Position numbers and translations under genes: made by a program | The notes under the pieces: model-generated | Seen by the model: the letters and a program-made list of their open reading frames with translations, nothing else | The model's database searches: none | What the model was told of the DNA's origin: nothing | Source of the DNA: Niebla homalea | Taxonomy: Eukaryota; Ascomycota; Lecanoromycetes; Lecanorales; Ramalinaceae | Length of the DNA stretch: 64,000 bases | Direction of reading: 5' to 3' | NCBI GenBank assembly: GCA_019925105.1 | Contig: JAHGAU010000008.1 | Coordinates: 1,798,001-1,862,000, forward strand | In this document: positions 54,206 through 62,794 of the stretch, in pieces | Position numbering within the stretch: position 1 is the first letter of the stretch | How the letters are laid out: every line of letters begins with the position of its first letter

Positions 54206-55024
54206 ATGGGTGACAGGCCCAATACAGAGCGCCGCGCAGAAGCACTATGTCCGCAGCCAACCTCTGGACAAGTGACGATAGCTGAGGGTGGGAACCTCTT
54301 CAAGGTTGCTCCCGAGCTGCGCCAGATGATCTACGAATACTACTTCACAGGAGAACGGCAGGAGACGTCGCCCGGCAGTTTATGGGAAGGAGAGTCACGT
54401 TCAACGCTTTTACTAAAAGTCCCTTTGCTGCGAACCAATAAATTCGTCCGCGCCGATGCTCTCCCCGCTTTCTACAAATGCCACATATTTCGCATACGCC
54501 ACCCTCCTTACAGCCGGCCGGAAACGCAACTCTCAAGAATGATGACAGCCGGGATCCAGCCCATAAGAAACGTCGAGCTTCTGACTGCTGGTCACGACAT
54601 CGAAGATATCGTCTCTCAGCAACCGATAGCTCCCTACTTGCAAGGCTTCCTCGACTCCTTTCCGGAACTCCGGTTTTTGGCACTACATTTCTGTTGTAAG
54701 AGCTCGTCAGGCCACTGGGAGGGTGACGGTCCTCCCCGACATGGCACCGATAGCCCAGCGATTTATGGACTACTAGCTCAGCTGTTGGAACGTCTGGATC
54801 ACCTGAAAATTGTCTTGTATCACCGGAAGGACGATGATGGGAAGGGTCTCCACTCCTTGGAGAGAATTGCCCCGAGATCACGGTGGATCGAAGAATCTAC
54901 GGGGGATGCGGCTGGAATTAACAAGGGATCTTCGAGGACTGTCTGGTCTTTGCGATGCTCTGAAATTCCCAGCGCTCCAGCGAATGCAGCGAACGAAATG
55001 GAGATTCAGACAGGAGATCCGTGA
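54206..55024 (+). CDS. F-box-like domain protein, member 1 of an inverted pair
   Basis: A single exon of 272 residues. The domain begins NLFKVAPELRQMIYEYYFTG, the F-box-like L-x-x-x-P-E-L/I-R-x-x-I-Y pattern that is very common in fungal orphan families. It continues LLKVPLLRTNKFVRADALPA, FYKCHIFRI, FLDSFPELRFLALHF and YGLLAQLLERLDHLKIVLYH. The paralog at 56349-57071 on the opposite strand shares the same sequence of blocks: FLSLPLEIRAMIYHDYFSHE, KIDILSTNKAVCADALPFFF, LNNFPNLRFLRVSS and VGLLAQLADRLDHLEIVLPH. The shared layout from residue about 30 to the end indicates duplication. A role as substrate adaptor is possible; it is not shown by the sequence. Confidence 0.75.
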   Translation: MGDRPNTERRAEALCPQPTSGQVTIAEGGNLFKVAPELRQMIYEYYFTGERQETSPGSLWEGESRSTLLLKVPLLRTNKFVRADALPAFYKCHIFRIRHPPYSRPETQLSRMMTAGIQPIRNVELLTAGHDIEDIVSQQPIAPYLQGFLDSFPELRFLALHFCCKSSSGHWEGDGPPRHGTDSPAIYGLLAQLLERLDHLKIVLYHRKDDDGKGLHSLERIAPRSRWIEESTGDAAGINKGSSRTVWSLRCSEIPSAPANAANEMEIQTGDP

Positions 55025-56348
55025 AGTCGTAGCCAGATCATCAGAAGTAGCATTAACCCGGCAAGATGTTTGGTAGATTGGGCACAGGACAGTGGCTTGG
55101 TGTTTTGGTGAAAGAGACTTGGATTCTCAGTGCCCATCTTGGATCCTGAGGAAGATGAGACGAAAGGGAAGATCTAAGAAGAGTCATTGGATACGCTCTG
55201 AGGCTCAAATAACCCAAATGTTTGCCATAATACAGCAGCTCGATTGTCCCACACACAACAACTTTCTGCTCCTCTCATCGCTTGTCTTCAAGCTCCTGCG
55301 TTGATAGCCATTCGAATCTGCGAGCCCAAAATTAACTTTGGAAGCATCCTCTATTCAGGTCCTGCGTATTCGAGAGGAACCCTCTCTCGAGGATTACATC
55401 TGCAGCAGATCCACTATCATAATACTGCATTTGCTTAGACACCTTCCCAGCTCTGACACCCCTCGCAATACCAAGGAAGAACTCTCAGACTTCCATTTAG
55501 ATGTACTTCCACCTCCATTCCAGCATGCAAGCGTCCAGACAGTTGTTTACCATTCTCTTGAGCTTCCATCTGTATGATCTATTTCTTTCCGAACCCGCAT
55601 TCTCCTTAACGCGAATGCCTCGAGGAACCCCAGCCCATTATCCTTCTCGTCCAAGGCATGGTGCAGCACAATCCCCAATTGATGGAAGCGCTCCTCTTTG
55701 AGCCGACGGAGAAACCGGGGTGGCGGTGAACTTTGTTTTTGAAAAGCGGTGTGGATCACCTGGGAGGTGAAGAAGAGGCCGAAAAAGCGGAGGTTGGGGA
55801 GCTATTTCAAGAAGCCTCGTAAGGAGCCAGCTATCACAGATCCCAAGCATGGACTTCGTAATCGTGTGGAGACGCAAGCTCGACATGCTTCACAGGTTGA
55901 GGACCGGGCGACGGGATTTTGAATACCAGGGAAACACTTCATAGAAGTAGTGCATCCGATGGTGCCAGACTGGATCTGTAGTGCGGAAGCAATGGCATTT
56001 ATGGAATGTTGGTAATGCATCATCTTGAATCATGTTTCATAAAGGGATATTCCTATGACAGAAAAGACAGGGTGCCATGGAACGCATGGGAAAGAAGCTG
56101 TCGTATGGGAGACCGTGGGACCAATACAGCACTTTGATCGAGTCCACTGTCCACACTAATTCTTGAGAAGATGTTATTTGCAAGGTTTGTGAATTCGTAC
56201 AATATATCCAAGAAAAGAATGGTCGTCAAGTGGAAGTAAGATACCGTGAACGTCTCATCCTTGCTACCCGGTACTCCAACCTTGAACACCCTTTCTTTAA
56301 CTATGAGCCCTGAAAAGCACCTCAAGCATGTGCTTTCATACTCTTCAA
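55025..56348. other. Spacer between the inverted F-box-like paralogs, with coding fragments
   Basis: On the plus strand at about 55620-55810 short phrases in shifting frames (IILLVQGMVQHNPQLMEALL, GGEEEAEKAEVGELFQEAS) suggest a small decayed gene. A hydrophobic frame on the minus strand (56325-56053) has no partner. No transposon ends were seen. Confidence 0.35.
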
Positions 56349-57071
56349 TCAGGTCTGCCCCAACACGCTTATGTCAGTTTTCGAGTGCTTGAAAGACCAG
56401 ACCGATCTTTGACCTTCCTTCTCGCGTCCTCCCTTTACAAGGTCCCTGCTTTCCTGGCTCCACCCCGTTTCTGGGGCGATCTTGCCTAGAAAGTCTAGAC
56501 AAGCGGTCTCCATGCCTTCAACATGGGGCAAGACGATCTCTAAATGATCCAGCCGGTCCGCCAGCTGAGCTAGTAGTCCGACGACCGTCGAGTCATAAAA
56601 ATCAGGACAGAAGTTTTCGTGAGATGACACTCGTAGGAACCGTAGATTGGGGAAATTGTTCAAAAGGGCACGGAGATGAGACACCATCCTGTCATCTCCA
56701 GGCCTTAGGAAATATAACAAACAGGGTCGCACAATCTCGACTTTCATCATGGGTTGAGGACCAGAGTTCAAGAGCCTGGACATTGCGCCACGTGATCCGC
56801 CCGCCCAATCTGGATCTATGATGCGGAAGACGTGGTATTGAAAGAAGAAAGGTAGGGCGTCTGCGCAAACGGCTTTGTTTGTTGATAGTATATCTATCTT
56901 GAGGCGGACTGTTGAGCGAGAGCTGCCGAATCGCAGGCTAGCTAGGCTGGTTTCCAGCCTTTCGTGACTGAAGTAGTCGTGGTAGATCATTGCGCGGATC
57001 TCGAGCGGTAGACTGAGGAAAGTGGTGCGGCCTGGCTTCTTGATTTGATCGTGTGTCTGCGGTAGATCCAT
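56349..57071 (-). CDS. F-box-like domain protein, member 2 of an inverted pair
   Basis: A single exon of 240 residues from the ATG at 57071 (MDLPQTHDQIKKPGRTTFLS). The frame is open further upstream to 57326, which would add 85 residues of poor composition, so the later Met is preferred. The F-box-like start is FLSLPLEIRAMIYHDYFSHE; STVRLKIDILSTNKAVCADA, LRALLNNFPNLRFLRVSSHE and the final GQRSVWSFKHSK match SSRTVWSLRCSE in member 1. The genes face each other tail to tail, 1.3 kb apart. The two copies differ at most positions, so the duplication is old. Function unknown. Confidence 0.75.
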   Translation of the reverse strand: MDLPQTHDQIKKPGRTTFLSLPLEIRAMIYHDYFSHERLETSLASLRFGSSRSTVRLKIDILSTNKAVCADALPFFFQYHVFRIIDPDWAGGSRGAMSRLLNSGPQPMMKVEIVRPCLLYFLRPGDDRMVSHLRALLNNFPNLRFLRVSSHENFCPDFYDSTVVGLLAQLADRLDHLEIVLPHVEGMETACLDFLGKIAPETGWSQESRDLVKGGREKEGQRSVWSFKHSKTDISVLGQT

Positions 57072-57940
57072 ATCGGCTATTTCGGTGGTACGGGAATGCT
57101 TGATGATTGGTAGAAAGAAGTGGCTTGGGATTCCTGGAGTGGAGCTTGACCTAGGTAGTGATGTCGCTTCCTCTCTCCTGGAGCTTGATAAATTGAAGCT
57201 GCAACACTTCGGAACGAAAGTGGTACTGGCTGGGTATTTATTTAAGAAGAGTATTGTTCGATGCTCAATTGTTATTCCTTGACTCATATGATTTGCGGAG
57301 ATAGAAGGGACGGAGACAGAAGGCATGTAGTGGCTTGAACTCAGTATATGGCAACCTTATATTTTACAGACGTTACGTCTTGCGTCCACGATGACTGGGG
57401 CTTGCTACACTCATCGACAGCCAAAGATGTGCGCCAACAAGGCTCTATCTGTTCGGCTATGACTGTGGTGAATTCATATTACATTCATCGCGTCTGTGAG
57501 AACTCTCGAGGCTTTCACGCTTTTGCTACTTCTTGTGTACTGTTGTATGAAGCATCTTAACGTCTGCAGATTTCCTGATCTATAGATGTGATACGCTTGG
57601 GGAATTTTGTGGCCATCAATGTACTTGCAATTGATTTCAAAAGGTGGTTCTTCGGGAATCACGCTTAGGCGGCTGTTTTTATTCCTCATCACGAATCGAT
57701 AACACTTTGCGAAGCTGTTCCCTCTCGTAGCACCAGGAGAGTGTTCCGACGTACGTCGTTCAAGCCACCGCTGACATCATTAATTGGCTACTGGGGATTT
57801 GCCTTAGTTGGATGACCAATTCACGCGCTAGCACGTGAATATCAGGTGGTACATAGATTACGCGTGATCGTCCTTTGCTGGGGCTTCCATTCTGCAATCT
57901 TACATTCAACCAAGATTCAGGAATATCCACGCTTTTGAAA
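57072..57940. other. Intergenic, no supported gene
   Basis: It contains the 5' flank of the minus-strand F-box-like gene and the promoter of the next plus-strand gene. A 72-codon minus-strand frame at 57474-57692 lacks features. Confidence 0.5.
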
Positions 57941-58496
57941 ATGCCGCAAGCAACACCCCAAGCTGTAAAGACACTGACCTCATCAGCAATTATGGCTGAA
58001 GGCTCCGGCAAGAGTGATTGGATCCTTGTCGTGGGCTCGAATCCGGACTGTTTGAAAATCGATAGACAAAAGAGATCGAAGTTGGAGGGTAAGTGCCTAC
58101 ACCCTACGCTTCCTATTGCAATAGAGATAGTGCTGAGGTCTGAGGTCAGACAAATTCTACTACAAGATTGGTCGAATCCCAGAGGATGCAGGTTCCCTCG
58201 TTTTTTACGTCGGCGAGGAGGTAGAAGAAGAAAACCTCCCGGGCAACTATACTGAGCACTCATCATGCCCAGCGAGCGCTGTTTCAATCAACCTTCAGCG
58301 TTTTGGCAAGTGCAATGACGTCTACTGCCTGCTCGATGAAAGAGGGGAGATGCCGGCCCCGGAAGAGAGATTCAGGATGAAGACAATGGTGAGGGTGAAC
58401 AAATTGACGGTCGAGAAGATCCTTGACGCCATCGCCTACGTGGAGCATGCTGTGAAACGGTTGGGAAGGTCCCAGAACAAGGTCACCAGTCAGTAG
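57941..58496 (+). CDS. Small two-exon protein of unknown function
   Basis: Exon 57941-58088, an intron of 61 nt (GTAAGT...GGTCAG) and exon 58150-58496 join in phase to 164 residues. The second exon has no Met of its own near the start and is easy to miss. Sequence blocks are MPQATPQAVKTLTSSAIMAE, SGKSDWILVVGSNPDCLKID, KFYYKIGRIPEDAGSLVFYV, EHSSCPASAVSINLQRFGKC, NDVYCLLDERGEMPAPEERF and VEKILDAIAYVEHAVKRLG. It ends in a likely helix. There is no signal peptide. Composition, splice sites and length look like a genuine expressed protein. I do not recognise the family. Two minus-strand frames over the same bases are shadows. Confidence 0.72.
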
Positions 58497-59450
58497 AGCT
58501 TGGAAGCTAGATCCAAGCGTGATGATTTGAAAGCTTGAAACAGTCGCCATAGACTATTGTCACCTTGGCCAGCTGGCCGTTTGGAAGTGCTGGGGGGGTT
58601 GGTTGTGATACTAGTCGGCAGAGCCTCGACCGGGCAATTCGTGAGATGCCGGAACACTTCTCAATGGGCGTGGATACTACTTCACGAGTGTATCATCTTC
58701 GAATACAAGACTAGATGAATGATTCAACATGTGGTAGATATTGATCCCCAGCCGCCTTTCATACTAATGCCACACGACGTCCCGCAAAATCATGTTAGAT
58801 CTGCACACTGCATAATGTTTCCTTAAGTGACTGACACACCAGTATGTTTGGAAGCCCAGCTGGTGAAGTCCCGGTCTACAAGCATGACTACGTCATCACT
58901 ATAGGCGCTAATCGGAAACGTCGGTGCCTTCCAACCCCCCAAACCAGCCCCTCTCAACCCATACTGAAATCTCCGAATATCCCGCGGTCGATCGCGCCAG
59001 TCCAAGGATCCGCGATGTCGCTTCCGCTATCTGACCCTTTCCTCTTGAACGCTCCACCAGCACCGTCGCTCCTCGATCCTATCAACCCACCGCCCAGCGC
59101 TAGAAAGCATTAATCTCCATTCCAGCCGTGCCGTGCATTACCTCTGCCATTATCCATGCGGCATTGTTCCCTGAAATATCTCGCGTGGCGGCATATTTAC
59201 GAGAAAGTAGCGGAGTGGTGCAATTGTCGCTATGCTCAATCTTTCCCTTTTACGATACCGCCGCCATGGGACTGGATGCAATTGGGTGTTCTGCAGCACG
59301 AGATTTCTGCAGCGACGGAAAAGGTCGTGAAAAGGGGGATGCGGTTTGGTAGGTATGTATTTAAGTCAACATGAGCCAATTGTAAGCGCGGGCAAGCGAA
59401 CGTCAGTATAATGTACAGGTGGCGCGGTGCTCCACCCTACCCCCACTGAC
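58497..59450. other. Intergenic with weak frames
   Basis: An 89-codon frame (58844-59113) starts with a good ATG but is Pro/Ser-rich without a recognisable feature. A second frame at 59128-59374 overlaps in two registers. Neither is supported. Confidence 0.45.
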
Positions 59451-60689
59451 CTACTGACTTGGATTTAACTCCTCGTACTCAGGAAGGACCCAGCCGCCTT
59501 TCTCCTCCCTCGAGAAACCAAAAAACAGATCAGGAATCTTCAGCCAACAAAGCACACCGAGGACGAAATGAAGGATCGCGACCCCCCATTGTGATTCCGG
59601 AATGGCCAGTTTCACGAACCAAGGACTGATCTTCTGGATCTCATCTACGAATGGCCGCAACACCTCATCATACCTCCTCAAGGCCTTTGGGAGGTCATGG
59701 CTATTCTTGCAGATCTCCCCGGCCAACACGTACGCGCCCACGAAACTGCCTGTTGTACCCATTCCGCTGACGGGACTGGGGCAATGGGCGGCGTCACCCA
59801 ACAGGACCACGCGGCCCTTGGACCAGGTATCCGTCTTGACCTGCACGACTTCCTGACAATACCAATTCTGTGTCGTCTTCATCCCTTCCAGGAAGAGGGG
59901 GACCTGCCATCCCGCATCCTTGAACTTGGATGTCCAGAATTCCTTTTGCTGTTCTGGCGAAGCGCGGGCCATGGCCTGCATCTCTTCGGAGTCATTGTGA
60001 GTCTTAAGGAAGAGGTAAACCTGCGTCTCGGTTTCGCTGTGGCTGCGCCGAAGGATTATACGGCCACGTGCGGCGTGGTAGGAGGGCTGGATTTTGCTGT
60101 AGGTTTCGGGGGTGGTGGGGATGAAGTAGTATGCTATGTTTAACCCAATCCGAAAATACGGGTCTGGCGCATTGGGTGGCAGGATAGCTTTGCGGATGCG
60201 CGACCCCTGGCCGTCGGCGCCGACGAGAAGGTCGTATGTACCGGTTGTGTTATCGGAGAAGTAGGCAATTACTTGTTGATCGCCTTGCTCAAAGCGCTCC
60301 ACGGTTTTGCCGAAGATGTAGTCCACCTTCTCCTTTGTGGCGTCGTAGAGGATGCGCACCAGGTCCCCGCGCATGATCTCGTATTCGGAGGTCCCGGCCT
60401 GGGCGCCTTTGCCGGATCTGTTGGCGAGGAAGGTAGCTTTGGCCTTGCCTTGTGAATCTATAAAGGCCACACCATCCTCCTCGACCAGGTGGCGGCGGAT
60501 GGTGGGGAGGAGGCCCATGCGCTTCACGACCTGGATACCTTGGGCGCGAAGATCGATCTGAGCGCCCCCAGCGCGGAGGGCGGAGAAGCGTTCACAGACT
60601 GTGACCTGGTGGCCGGCTCGGACAAGCCAGAAGGCCAGGGCAGGGCCGGCACAACCGCCGCCGCATATGAGAATGTGGAGAGGAGGCAT
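59451..60689 (-). CDS. FAD-dependent monooxygenase (PHBH/TetX-like)
   Basis: A single exon of 412 residues. The dinucleotide-binding motif is at the very start: LHILICGGGCAGPALAFWL with VCERF as the acidic end of the second strand. The DG motif is YDLLVGADGQGSRIRKAIL, and the second FAD-binding GD motif is GRVVLLGDAAHCPSPVSGMG. These three motifs and the spacing define class A flavin monooxygenases, which hydroxylate aromatic or polyketide substrates using NAD(P)H and O2. Length and motif order are complete. The C-terminus has a hydrophobic segment (WGVAILHFVLGVLCWLKIP) that may be a membrane contact. No biosynthetic cluster is visible nearby, so the substrate cannot be proposed. Confidence 0.92.
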   Translation of the reverse strand: MPPLHILICGGGCAGPALAFWLVRAGHQVTVCERFSALRAGGAQIDLRAQGIQVVKRMGLLPTIRRHLVEEDGVAFIDSQGKAKATFLANRSGKGAQAGTSEYEIMRGDLVRILYDATKEKVDYIFGKTVERFEQGDQQVIAYFSDNTTGTYDLLVGADGQGSRIRKAILPPNAPDPYFRIGLNIAYYFIPTTPETYSKIQPSYHAARGRIILRRSHSETETQVYLFLKTHNDSEEMQAMARASPEQQKEFWTSKFKDAGWQVPLFLEGMKTTQNWYCQEVVQVKTDTWSKGRVVLLGDAAHCPSPVSGMGTTGSFVGAYVLAGEICKNSHDLPKALRRYDEVLRPFVDEIQKISPWFVKLAIPESQWGVAILHFVLGVLCWLKIPDLFFGFSREEKGGWVLPEYEELNPSQ

Positions 60690-61325
60690 GAAGGGTGGGT
60701 GGATTGGTGGTTGGCGTCGGTTGAGTAGGGTCGAAGATCAGGACCGTGTTGCCCAAGAATCCCGAGATGGCTATGTTATTCACATTGGAAACGTAAAGAG
60801 TTTGCGAGTTTGTTTTTGACTTTGTGTGAATCATTTTTGTTATAAGTAATTCTTTAGGCAGTATGACGTGTCCCTCTTCCCCTGTCGCAACTCGCAAAGT
60901 CTTACGGAGTCCGGAACCCTGAATCCTCAATGGTGGAGACACTAAGGCACTAGGTACCGGATTTGGGTCTGTTACAAGATCTCCAGCCAATGAGATTGCA
61001 CTACAAAGGATGATGCCCGTCATGACTTGAGCCTGTGGCTGCGACGCGGACTCTGTGTTTGAGCCCGAGGCCCGTTCCGAATTGCAAGCCTTGTGTGCGT
61101 CTGGAGCATGAGAGTGATAATGGGGATCTATGTTCCATGGTGGATGTGCCGCTCATTAGATCGCAGTTCAGGTCCGACAGCGGTTCGGAGCAAACATGCA
61201 CCGCAGTGAATCCTGTTCTTGTGCATGCTGCCCTCATGCTTTTGCCTCTCCTCCCGTCACCCGTAGGCACATCCAGCATATCCGCCCCTGTGGTATCATT
61301 GATCGTCTTCACTCTCCCACCAGGC
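60690..61325. other. Interval downstream of the lectin-like relic
   Basis: The promoter side of the monooxygenase lies at 60690-60850. On the minus strand about 61310-61140, one frame (VKTINDTTGADMLDVPTGD) may be the C-terminal continuation of the lectin-like relic after a frame shift. Nothing else was seen. Confidence 0.35.
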
Positions 61326-62291
61326 CTACCACAGATCTGCTGCACCATCCCCAATCCACTCTTGGAGGAGGGATGAATTATCGTCTGGCCGATAAAACAC
61401 CCACGCCGATCCCCCCTTGGCGCTCGAGCAAATGGCTGTGCCGTTGTCGGATTCATTGTCTAGCGCACTGTAACCTGCTGCCAATTCCATGTCGTTGATG
61501 GACACTGGCTTGGCATTTGGGTCTATTGGTGTCCAAGACTCCTCTCTGGCCGTGACTGAGCCCCATCCGCCTGGTCCGTTCGAAGAGCGACGTTCTCGCA
61601 GTGTCCCCGCAAACACGTAGAAGAGAGATGTAGACATGGATTGGCTGGTCTACTCTTTGACGATGTGTGCAACTCCTGTCCCAATCGTGGCGTCCGAGGC
61701 TACCGTGAACACTTCCCAGCTCTTCTTCATGTACAGGGCAAATTGTAAAAAGCCTTCCGCGAGCTGGAAGAAGTTGAGGTAGAATTGGTCTTCATATTGG
61801 AAAGCGCCGGTAGTGATAGCAAGGGAGGTGCTCGAAAGTGCCTGGTTGTATGTAAAGCTATCATGACGCGGTCAGCATCAAGATGCGTGGAGGTAGAGTT
61901 GTTTGCCTACGCTGCCCTTGTCTCGCTTGGTATAGTGTACAATGAGGGGCACTCCAACGCATAGGAAGAGAATTATCAAGACTGCCGGTCATGTGCACCT
62001 CTTCCTCTTGTGTTTTGAGAATCCTCTGCGATGCTCCCTGCTCTTGTTGACGCTAAAGGCTTCTTTGGGTGGTGCATCTTCCCGCCTGGGTGTGACCGAG
62101 AGGGATGCGTGATCGGCGCATCCAGACACCAATCGAATCAGCTCCCTCGCCTGGATGGAGGCATGGAAGACCGGCTTAGTCTTGTCAGGAGGTGCTTCCT
62201 TGTTGATATACTCTAGTGGGCGGGCGGAAGGATCGACCCGAATGGTATCAGCGCCATACTCGGGGGGCGCTTCCTCTGTGAGGTCAGGCAT
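61326..62291 (-). pseudogene. Decayed type II membrane protein, possibly lectin-like
   Basis: From the ATG at 62291 the N-terminus is acidic and disordered (MPDLTEEAPPEYGADTIRVD) and ends in a basic KHKRKRCT block. A TGA at 61989-61991 follows, and the same frame then gives a transmembrane helix (AVLIILFLCVGVPLIVHYTK). After a stretch that probably held an intron (about 61911-61862), the frame reads FTYNQALSSTSLAITTGAFQ, FLQFALYMKKSWEVFTVASD, a TAG at 61650-61652, LFYVFAGTLRERRSSNGPGG and SAWVFYRPDDNSSLLQEWI, ending at 61326. Short cytoplasmic tail, one helix and a WxxxF-x(R/Q)PDDNSSLLQEW phrase recall fungal fucose-lectin-like beta-propellers. That family call is tentative; the decay is clear. 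Confidence 0.5.
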
Positions 62292-62794
62292 TGTCGCCGC
62301 CTTCTACGGGGCTATTTCCAGATGACGAATTAGGCTGAGAAGGAGTAAATGAGGTTTGCCCCCATGGTGACAACGTCATCGTGGCCTGGTGCAAACACGA
62401 GGCTGGAAGCTCTGAGGTCGGGGAGATGAAGAGTCAGCCAAGCACCGAGAAGCGCTATCCCGCGTGCTTGGCTGCTTGGCCAGCTTAGGTGAAAATCATA
62501 GTAATGTTATTATTATGTTGGATCTTAAGGTTGAACACATCGTCGTATGTTTGACTCTAACGCTAAAACTAGCTTCGAAAATAGATTACGTCATTTCAAG
62601 CCAAGTGCTTACAAATATCCTCCTTCCCAATCAATCGTGATAGAGGATGTAATAGCAACGCTGGACACCTAGCATTCATCGCTCGCTTCTGCAAGCACAC
62701 AATACAAATTACACCATTCATGAACGACTAAAAAAGCCATGTATCTAAGCTCTTCATGAATAGCTCTAGCATAGCATAGCATCCCTCTCCCATG
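62292..62794. other. Intergenic, promoter of the second HET gene
   Basis: No gene is visible. An agcatagcatagcat triplet of 5-bp units lies about 20 nt before the start codon. Confidence 0.5.

Noticed and set aside
58844..59113. 89-codon plus-strand frame with ATG
   Set aside because: Pro/Ser-rich, no domain, no splice partner; insufficient support for a gene.
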